Positions 7,421-14,000 of a stretch of DNA of 14,755 nucleotides are shown one piece after another. A program made the position numbers and the translations under genes. This DNA is from Clostridiales bacterium. GTDB taxonomy: Bacteria > Bacillota > Clostridia > Oscillospirales > Acutalibacteraceae. The DNA lies in assembly GCA_022791355.1 (NCBI GenBank), contig JAAVYX010000029.1, positions 1-14,755 on the forward strand. The letters are read 5' to 3'. The notes beneath the pieces are model-generated. The model was not told the DNA's origin, ran no database searches, and was given only the letters and a program-made list of their open reading frames with translations. Within the stretch, counting starts at the first letter, position 1; each line of letters opens with the position of its first letter.

Positions 7421-7793
7421 GATCCCGCCTCCATCAGCTTTTCCCGAACGGTCTCCGGCCGTTTTAAAACTGGTATAGATCTCTCTGCGGCCCATCTGGC
7501 GAATGACCTTTGGCCAGTCCCAACGCTAAAGCGCCTCTGCGTCGCTTCCCAAGTCTGGGGCCTTGTAGCAGTCTAGCCGAAAGGACAGACCGTAACGTAA
7601 GGCAGCAGGACGCAGGAGTCCCTCGCAAAAATCCACACAAAGCGTATACGCGACTTGTGCAGACCGCATAGGCGAAGGACCTTTTCCCTCTGCACAGCAA
7701 ATTTTTTATAGTCATACAGACGTATGACAAACCAATTTAACGAATGCGGAAAAATTCGCCCATACGGTCTTCAAAGGCCGCGCATATCGATTC
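7421..7793 (-). other. Promoter-leader region of glf
   Basis: These 373 bases contain no supportable gene. A candidate promoter with a palindrome lies at 7705-7735. Transcription from it would give a leader of about 280 nt before the glf ATG. The start of that leader can form TGTGCAGA/TCTGCACA (7696-7689 with 7663-7656), or a competing stem of CACAA with TTGTG (7659-7655 with 7640-7636) around the perfect palindrome GCGTATACGC (7642-7651). I recognise no known riboswitch class. No intrinsic terminator is clear just after the upstream gene (7793 downwards); only CGAAT/ATTCG with a short T-run at about 7740-7757 hints at one. Confidence 0.4.
7705..7735 (-). promoter_or_regulatory. Candidate glf promoter with palindromic operator in a 19-bp spacer
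   Basis: On the minus strand TTGGTT (7735-7730) and TATAAA (7710-7705) are 19 bp apart. The spacer is almost entirely the perfect inverted repeat GTCATAC-gtct-GTATGAC (7728-7711). A poor -35, a 19-bp spacer and a dyad filling it is the arrangement at MerR-family promoters, though TetR- or Xre-type repression would also fit. No regulator gene is in the window. Confidence 0.45.
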
Positions 7794-8474
7794 TTAATGC
7801 AGCACCGCCGTGACAGTGTGCAGCATAATGCGAATATCCTTCCAAAAACTATAGTTTTCCAAGTAGGCCAAATTATACTGCATTTTGGCTGGGAGCACCT
7901 CGTTCACATAAGTTTCGTCGGCGTTTTGGGCCTCTGAAAGCAGACGCTCCTCGTCCTTATACAGGATGCTGGTCTCCGACGTAACCCCGGCGGGAAGCAG
8001 CAGGGTGGCCTGCATGGCCTCGGTATAATGCTCCACATAACGGGGAACCTCCGGGCGGGTACCCACAAAGGTCATATCCCCGGCGATAATATTCAGGAGC
8101 TGAGGCAGCTCATCCAATCTGCACTTACGCAGCATTCGGCCCACCTTGGTAACCCGGCTGTCCTGATTGGTGGTAACCTGACTGCCCAGACGCTCCGCGT
8201 CGCTGACCATGGTGCGGAACTTGAAGATACGAAATTCCTTCCCATAACGGGTGATCCGCACCTGCCGGAACATGACCTTTCCCTTAGAATCGGTCTTAAT
8301 AGCAATCGCCAGCCCCAGCATGACTGGGGAAAGCAGCACGACTAGAATAAAAGCGACGACAAGATCAAAACAGCGTTTGGCAAACAGGCTGCCCCGCTTG
8401 CGCCGCAGGGCCTCATAATAGGGCCGCACGGCCTCGGTGCGAAGCTGATTGGGAAGCTTCTCCCATTTCCTCAT
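7794..8474 (-). CDS. Monotopic phosphoglycosyl transferase (PglC/EpsL-like undecaprenyl-phosphate sugar transferase)
   Basis: This 226-residue enzyme belongs to the bacterial sugar transferase family (Pfam bac_transf). It moves a sugar-1-phosphate from a UDP-sugar to undecaprenyl phosphate, the first membrane step of repeat-unit assembly. Visible parts are the re-entrant membrane helix KRCFDLVVAFILVVLLSPVM (33-52, with the kinking Pro50), the block VMFRQVRITRYGKEFRIFKFRTM, and LRKCRLDELPQL, whose Asp121-Glu122 is the catalytic dyad. NIIAGDMTFVGTRPE follows, with Thr where Pro is more usual. The small size without extra N-terminal helices is the PglC/EpsL type rather than WbaP/WcaJ. A C-terminal tail of about 60 residues goes beyond the minimal core. 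Its ATG overlaps the stop of the aminotransferase gene as ATGA, with GGAGG 7 nt upstream, so the two are coupled. The sugar is probably an amino-sugar, by inference. Confidence 0.92.
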   Translation of the reverse strand: MRKWEKLPNQLRTEAVRPYYEALRRKRGSLFAKRCFDLVVAFILVVLLSPVMLGLAIAIKTDSKGKVMFRQVRITRYGKEFRIFKFRTMVSDAERLGSQVTTNQDSRVTKVGRMLRKCRLDELPQLLNIIAGDMTFVGTRPEVPRYVEHYTEAMQATLLLPAGVTSETSILYKDEERLLSEAQNADETYVNEVLPAKMQYNLAYLENYSFWKDIRIMLHTVTAVLH

Positions 8475-9676
8475 GCACGCACCTCCGCCAGCGCATTTTG
8501 AAAGGTGTCGACAACGTAAGAAACCGCCTCATCGGTCAGCAGGGTATGCAGCGGCAGGGTGATTTCATTCTCGTACATGGCGTAGGCGTTGGGATAGTCG
8601 TCAATGGAAAAGCCCATGCTTTTATAGGCCGTGTGCATAGGCAGAGGTTTATAATGCACATTGGCGGCCACGCCTCCCTCGGCCATTTTGGCGATGAGGG
8701 CGTTACGACCCTCCGCCCCCAGACCAGGCAGGCGAACCAAATACAGATGGCCGCTGGAGGCAAAATCCTCTCCATAATGGAGCAAGGGCTGCGCGCCGGT
8801 ATTGGCCAAGCCTTCGTTATATCTGCCGATGATCTCCCGGCGGCGGGAAAGGAGCTCCGGATACCGCTTTAACTGCGCAAGGCCGATGGCCGCCATGATA
8901 TCGGTCATATTGCATTTATAGGCAGGCGAAATAATATCGTATTCCCAAGCGCCCAGCTGGGTTTTGGCCAACGCGTCCTTGGACTGGCCGTGGAGGGAAA
9001 GCAGCATATACTGTCGGTAAAGTTCTTCGCTATCGATACCCGGAATATCCCGCCAGACCGCCGCGCCGCCCTCGGCCGTGGTCAGGTTTTTGACAGCGTG
9101 GAAGGAGAAGCTGGTAAAATCGGCTATTTCGCCGCATACCTTGCCCCGCCGGCTGGCTCCGAAGGCATGGGCCGCGTCGGCCAAAATAACAACCCGGCCG
9201 ATGGCCCGCTGTAGCTCCCCGTTGGGCCGAAACAGCTCCCTCTTATTCTCCACGGCGGCGTAGAGACGGTCGTAATCGCAGACAACGCCGGCCAGGTCAA
9301 CCGGAATAATGACCTTGGTTTTATCCGTAATGGCCCCTTCCAGCTTATCGTAATCCATTTCAAAGGAACCGGGGGCGGTATCCACCAAAACAGGCGTGGC
9401 GCCCACATGGCAGATCACGCTGCAGGAAGCGGTGTAGGTATAGGCCGAGGTGATAACCTCGTCGCCGGGTCCCACGCCCAGCAACCGCAGGGTCATTTCC
9501 ATTGCGGCCGTGGCCGAGTTAAGACAGACGGCCTTGCCTGTATGACAGGCCGCGGCAATCTGCCGCTCAAACTCCTTGGTTTTGGGCCCGGTTGTAATCC
9601 AGCCGGACCGCAAGGCCTCTATAACCTCTTGTATCTCCTGCTCGCCGATGTCCGGCGGAGAAAATGGAACCTTCAT
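8471..9676 (-). CDS. DegT/DnrJ/EryC1/StrS family PLP-dependent sugar aminotransferase
   Basis: This 401-residue type I fold enzyme transfers an amino group, usually from glutamate, to a nucleotide-linked 4-keto (or 3-keto) sugar. It begins VPFSPPDIGEQEIQEVIEAL and has SGWITTGPKTKEFE (24-37), CLNSATAAME (51-60) for phosphate and PLP contacts, ADAAHAFG (166-173) with the ring-contacting Asp167, and SFSFHAVKNLTTAEGG (189-204) with Lys196 as the Schiff-base lysine. Its direct coupling to a PglC-like transferase recalls the EpsN-EpsL and PglE-PglC pairs that make UDP-bacillosamine-type sugars. The dehydratase and acetyltransferase that would complete that pathway are not in the window, so the exact product is open. 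It is the first gene after a strong promoter (9809-9837), with a leader of about 125 nt and ribosome site AAGGA. Confidence 0.92.
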   Translation of the reverse strand: MKVPFSPPDIGEQEIQEVIEALRSGWITTGPKTKEFERQIAAACHTGKAVCLNSATAAMEMTLRLLGVGPGDEVITSAYTYTASCSVICHVGATPVLVDTAPGSFEMDYDKLEGAITDKTKVIIPVDLAGVVCDYDRLYAAVENKRELFRPNGELQRAIGRVVILADAAHAFGASRRGKVCGEIADFTSFSFHAVKNLTTAEGGAAVWRDIPGIDSEELYRQYMLLSLHGQSKDALAKTQLGAWEYDIISPAYKCNMTDIMAAIGLAQLKRYPELLSRRREIIGRYNEGLANTGAQPLLHYGEDFASSGHLYLVRLPGLGAEGRNALIAKMAEGGVAANVHYKPLPMHTAYKSMGFSIDDYPNAYAMYENEITLPLHTLLTDEAVSYVVDTFQNALAEVRA

Positions 9677-10036
9677 ATCTAATCCTTCTTTACCAAGAAT
9701 TCGCAGGCGGCCGCCCGCAGGTCACCCAACCGCGCCGCCCTTTTCCAAATAGGATAGGCGCAAAGGCCGGAAAAAAATCACTGTGAAATTTAACCTATTA
9801 ACTTGTATATTATATTTCCAATTCTATAATTAGTCAACCTTTAAGTCTATTTTACACGATTCAGCGGCAAAAACAGCCAGCAAATCTATGGCAGATTATA
9901 CCAATTATGGAAATAGACCGGCATATTATCGTAAATTTTGCGAAAAGCGCCGCACGATAAGCCGATACAGTTTTTTTGAAGATGAAATAGATATATCGGA
10001 ACGGAAAAAATAAAAACTTTGGAAGCTTTATCCGAC
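9677..10036 (-). other. Upstream region of the aminotransferase gene
   Basis: Apart from the promoter at 9809-9837 and the ptsH terminator at its upper edge, I see no gene or RNA here. The leader between promoter and aminotransferase is about 125 nt and holds the short GC palindrome GGCGGCCGCC near 9694-9703. The stretch 9838-10036 is AT-rich with no convincing reading frame. Confidence 0.5.
9809..9837 (-). promoter_or_regulatory. Sigma-A promoter for the aminotransferase-PglC operon
   Basis: On the minus strand TTGACT (9837-9832), a 17-bp AT-rich spacer and TATAAT (9814-9809) form a near-consensus promoter, placing the start point near 9802 and the coding start at 9676. The hexamers are identical to those of the ptsH promoter, suggesting strong, mainly housekeeping expression. 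Confidence 0.85.
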
Positions 10037-10075
10037 AAAAAAACAGTCCGCCGCCATAACAGGCAACAGACTGTT
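10037..10075 (-). terminator. Intrinsic terminator of ptsH
   Basis: On the minus strand AACAGTCTGTTGCC (10075-10062) pairs with GGCGGCGGACTGTT (10055-10042). This gives a 14-bp stem including a few G-U pairs, around a 6-nt loop, and a run of seven T begins at its base. It lies 20 nt after the ptsH stop codon and should separate ptsH from the aminotransferase operon. Confidence 0.92.
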
Positions 10076-10094
10076 CCATAAAACCAATATAGCG

Positions 10095-10358
10095 TTATTC
10101 GGCAAAACCGAACTGCACCAGGCTAATCAGACCTTCCACAGCCTGCTCTTCATCCGCGCCGTCGGCGATAACGCGAATCGTAGTGCCGCCCACGATACCC
10201 AGAGAAAGTACGCCCAGCAGACTCTTGGCATTGACGCGGCGCTCCTCCTTCTCCACCCATATAGAAGACTTATACTCATTCGCTTTCTGGATAAAGAAGG
10301 TTGCGGGACGGGCGTGCAGGCCAACCTGGTTCTGAACTACAACATCCTTTACATACAT
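10095..10358 (-). CDS. ptsH: Phosphocarrier protein HPr
   Basis: HPr carries phosphate from enzyme I to sugar-specific PTS components. In Firmicutes its Ser46-phosphorylated form also serves catabolite repression with CcpA. The 87-residue protein has the active-site block QVGLHARPATFF with His15 and the regulatory block NAKSLLGVLSLG with Ser46, both at canonical numbers, so it is HPr and not Crh, which lacks His15. The frame is open 8 codons further upstream, but the ATG at 10358 has AAGGAG 10 nt ahead and gives the standard length. It stands alone between a near-consensus promoter (10411-10439) and a strong terminator (10037-10075); enzyme I and HPr kinase are not adjacent. It is functionally unrelated to the polysaccharide genes downstream. 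Confidence 0.96.
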   Translation of the reverse strand: MYVKDVVVQNQVGLHARPATFFIQKANEYKSSIWVEKEERRVNAKSLLGVLSLGIVGGTTIRVIADGADEEQAVEGLISLVQFGFAE

Positions 10359-10410
10359 AGCAAGATATCTCCTTATACTCAATTTTCAATTTTTTCATCT
10401 GTCAATGCAT

Positions 10411-10439
10411 ATTATAACCACAATATGTCGCGCAGTCAA
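10411..10439 (-). promoter_or_regulatory. Sigma-A promoter of ptsH
   Basis: On the minus strand TTGACT (10439-10434), a 17-bp spacer and TATAAT (10416-10411) lie about 50 nt before the ptsH start codon. The start point should be near 10404. No catabolite-responsive element was recognised beside it. Confidence 0.9.
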
Positions 10440-10996
10440 CGTTACAGGGCCACGATTTGGAAACTTCTAACGAGTCTCCAAATAGTGACAATATACGTAT
10501 TTTAGGTTTGTGCAAGTTGTGTATAATCATCGGCGGCCTTTCTTGCAGCTTGAACAGCAGTTTTGCACACAAACACCAAACGCGGCATGTATTCCTGGAC
10601 ATATCCGTGCGAACGGGCCGCTATTTCCCGCATAGAAAAAGATGAAAGGCTATGCATGCAGATTTTTGCGATGCTCTCTTACCTCTTACTATTATCGGTC
10701 ATCCCAACGCTGAACACCTCCATGAAGCCCCCCACAAGGAGTTTTTCATGGATTCTCCATCACAATCTGGCATGTTGACATAGGCTGATCCTCCGCCTCT
10801 TAACCAAGTTATGGGATTATGGGAAAATTATAATACGGTTCCTTGCATGAAATATCTCACCCAACGCATAGAAAACAGCAGCTGTCCTACCGTTTCCTGT
10901 GCATCTGCCCGCTCCTGCGGGAAGGCGCTTTATATTTATAGACTCCAGGCTGGGATGACCTGGATGGCCATTTATAGATTGCCAAAGGCAAGCTAT
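10440..10996. other. Gene-free stretch between the GH92 gene and ptsH
   Basis: No gene is supported in these 557 bases. One minus-strand frame (10723-10502) reads like protein, with a small-helix-rich end AVQAARKAADDYTQLAQT, but it has an in-frame TAA at 10679-10681 and no good ribosome site. It is either a decayed remnant or chance. Isolated TATAAT hexamers on the plus strand (10522-10527 and 10829-10834) lack matching -35 elements and have no gene behind them. Hairpin CCCGC/GCGGG occurs at 10908-10921 and a longer one at 10971-10999. Confidence 0.5.
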
Positions 10997-10999
10997 AAA
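10971..10999. repeat. Stem-loop beside the GH92 terminator
   Basis: TTTATAG (10971-10977) pairs with CTATAAA (10993-10999) and TTGCC (10979-10983) with GGCAA (10987-10991), with one A-G mismatch and a 3-nt loop. This tight hairpin lies directly after the T-run of the GH92 terminator. No further T-run follows it on either strand, so its role is unknown. Confidence 0.6.
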
Positions 11000-11035
11000 A
11001 ACAAATCCCCAGGCCGTTGTTTGGACCTGGGGATT
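10997..11035 (-). terminator. Intrinsic terminator of the GH92 gene
   Basis: On the minus strand AATCCCCAGG (11035-11026) pairs perfectly with CCTGGGGATT (11013-11004), extended inside by a few more G-C pairs, and is followed by TTTGTTTTTATAG. It begins 18 nt after the stop codon of the GH92 gene. Confidence 0.93.
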
Positions 11036-11052
11036 CGTGCAAATGTTAGATT

Positions 11053-14000
11053 TTAAGCTTTGCGGGCAAGAATCTTACAAATTTCCATGACGTCGGTGAT
11101 GGTGATAGCGTTGTCGCCGTTCAGATCGCCCCGGGCCATTTCATCCTCGGTGGGCGCCTTTCCAGCCGACTGACGAGCCAGCACCTTACAGGCTTCCATC
11201 ACATCCTGGATGGTAACCTCGCCGTTGCCGTCCATATCGCCGGGAACCAGATTGAGTTCCAGTTTTTCGATAGCGTTCTGGATGTCCTGAGCCGCCGTGT
11301 CGACCTGCTCCTGCGTAGCTTCAATGCCCAGCTTGCCGGCCGCTTCTACAGCGGCTTCCAGCACAGCCCAGCTCTCAGCGGTATAGAGATTCTCCTTGGG
11401 CTTGAGGCTGTTATAGGTCAACAAAGCCTTATCCAGCTCAGCCCGGTCGGTAGTGATGGCCGATTTGCCCATAAACTCTACCTCGGCAAGCTGCATGCTG
11501 GAACCAGCGGAGGTAAGATCCAGACGATAGGTCTTATAGGGCGCAACCTTCTCCTCGGCCACAGTCAAAGGACGAGTATACTGGGCCCAGTTAAAGGACA
11601 GATCCTTTTCGCTCAAAAGCTCCCAGCTCTTACCGTCGTTGGAGCCGTAGAGAGCGGCATGATTGGGCGCATTTTCAGCATTGCTGCCGGAGGTAACGGT
11701 AACCATAGACATCTTGTACATGGCGGGAGAGGTGAAGTAGATCGACGCCTCGTTGTTGGAAATGATGGCGCTGGTAGCGCTGGTATTGTCGATCAGAGCG
11801 CGCAGATCGCCGGCAGGAATATCCCGGCTGGCAAACTGGTCTTCCTTAGAACTATAGTTGGGCCGGGTAGCGGTAGAAACGTTGGCCGCCACTGCATCCT
11901 TCTCGGGAGCGGGCGCTTCGTCGCCCTTGGTGATGGATACGGGCAGGGATTCCTCACTGGAACCCCAGGTGGAAGGCTCCGCGCCCATCTCGAATTCCAG
12001 GGTGCCGCCGGCAGCCAGGTCGGAATGCAGGATATAGTTTTTATCGTAGGCCTGACCGTTGAGCTTGACGCTCTGCACATAGATATTTTCACGGGAATTC
12101 TTGGGAGCGCTGATCACCAGATCCTCGCCGTTCTCCAGATGGATGGTAGCCTTGGTGAAGAGGGGCGAGCCGATGGCGAACTCGGGATTGCCCATGCTCA
12201 CCGGATAGATACCCAGAGCGCTGAGCACATACCAAGCCGACATTTCGCCGTTGTCCTCGTCGCCGCAGTAGCCCTGCCCGATCTCGGAGCCGATATACAG
12301 ACGGTCCAGCACCTCGCGGACCTTCTCCTGGGTCTTCCAAGGCTGGCCGGCGTAGTTGTACATATAGGGGATGTGATGAGAAGGCTGGTTGGAGTGGCCG
12401 TATAGGCCCATCTTTACCTCCCGGGCCTCCAGCTCCTCGTGAATGGTGCTGGGAGAGGTTCTGGTATTTGTACACTGGGTTTCAAACAGGCCGTCCAGCT
12501 TCTCGGCCAGCTTGTCGCGGCCGCCGTAGAGGTTGGCCAGACCCTGGCCGTCCTGGGGAACCGTGAAGGCCATGTTGTAGCCGTTGGTCTCGGTGTAATC
12601 GCCCCACCAGGACTGGGGATTGTATTTCTCGGGATCGGTCTCGCGGAAGCTGCCGCTGTCGTTTTTGCCCATAAACCATCCCAAATCGGCGTTATACAGA
12701 TTGACATAGTTCTGGGCGCGGTTGCGGTAATAGGCCATCTCGTCGGAATAGTCCTCGCCCTTCTCAATCAGGGCGGCGGCCAGCTGGGAAATGCCATAAT
12801 CGTTGATGTAGCCCTCCATGGACCAGGAGAAGCCCTCGCCCTGAGAGGTGCTGGTATAGCCGCGGAATATAGAGGTCTCAATCTGCTTGCGGCCAACTAC
12901 CTCGCTGGTGGAAGCCACCGCGGCGTTGCGCAGAGCGGACTGCATAGCGCCCTCCCAATCGAACTCTATACCGCGCTGGGCGGCGTCGCCGAAGATCACG
13001 TCGGAGCTGGTGCCTACCATGCTGTTGGTCGCACCGGGGGTAATCCAGCGAGGCAGCCAGCCGGAATCATTATAATGCTCCACCAAGCCGTCCAGCACCT
13101 CAGCGTCCATAGCGGGCGTCAGCAGGGCGTAGGCGGCCCAGGTGGTGCGATAGGTATCCCAGAAGCCGTTGATGGTGTACATCTTGCCTTCCTTGATCAC
13201 CGGCGCGGTGTTGGAGCCGCTGTAGGGGCTGGCATACTTCCATACGGGAGCCTCTTTCGTACCGGTATTTTCGCTGTAGTTCATGGGATATGCGAACATA
13301 CGGTACATATTGGAGTAGAAGGTGATCATCTGCTCCTCGGTAGCGCCCTCGATCTCGATGACGCCCAGCTTATCCTCCCAGGTTTTCTGAGCGGCGGCAC
13401 AGACGGTATCGAAGGTTTCGTTCTCAGCGATCTCCAGCTCCAGGTTCTTCTTGGCCTGGTCGGCGCTGATGAAGGAGGTAGCGAACTTCATGGTGATAAC
13501 GGTGTCGCCCTCTCCGGCCGCCGGGAAGGTCAGGATGCCCTGCTTGGTCCCGACAACCTTCACACTGTCAGGCGTATTCATGAACACGCCGTAGACATGC
13601 ATCCGCTTGGCGCCATTGTTGGTATGGTCGGAATAGGCGGTAAAGGTGCCATCCTCGTTCAGGGTCAGGCTGCCGCCCGCCCGCTCGCAGTCCAGAATAA
13701 CATTGCGGTTCTCGGAATCGGCCGGGAAAATAAACCGGGTGAAGGCCGCATGCTCGGTGGGGGTGACCTCCATAGTCACGCCGGAGGCCTTGGATCCCTC
13801 GTCAAAGGTCACGCTGTAGAGATGGGCCTTGGCGGTTTCGTTGTCGTGGGAGAAATCGGCCGCCCGGGCGGCTGCGTTGATATCGCTTCCAGCTTCTACA
13901 GCGGCCGCGTCGATACTGGTGTTGGCCATAAACTGCCAGGTACCATACTCGCCCAGCCAGTTGGAGGCGAAATGGTTGACGCTGATATGCTTCAGGGTGG

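Noticed and set aside
7464..7730. 88-codon minus-strand frame upstream of glf
   Set aside because: It starts within the candidate promoter palindrome, has an unlikely Cys/Arg/Leu-rich composition and no ribosome site.
9861..10079. 72-codon minus-strand frame after ptsH
   Set aside because: Its start codon lies at the foot of the ptsH terminator hairpin, with no ribosome site; the Phe/Ile/Cys-rich composition fits AT-rich non-coding DNA.
10829..10834. Plus-strand TATAAT, a possible promoter towards the GH92 terminator
   Set aside because: No -35 match at 16-18 bp and no plus-strand gene or recognisable RNA follows.
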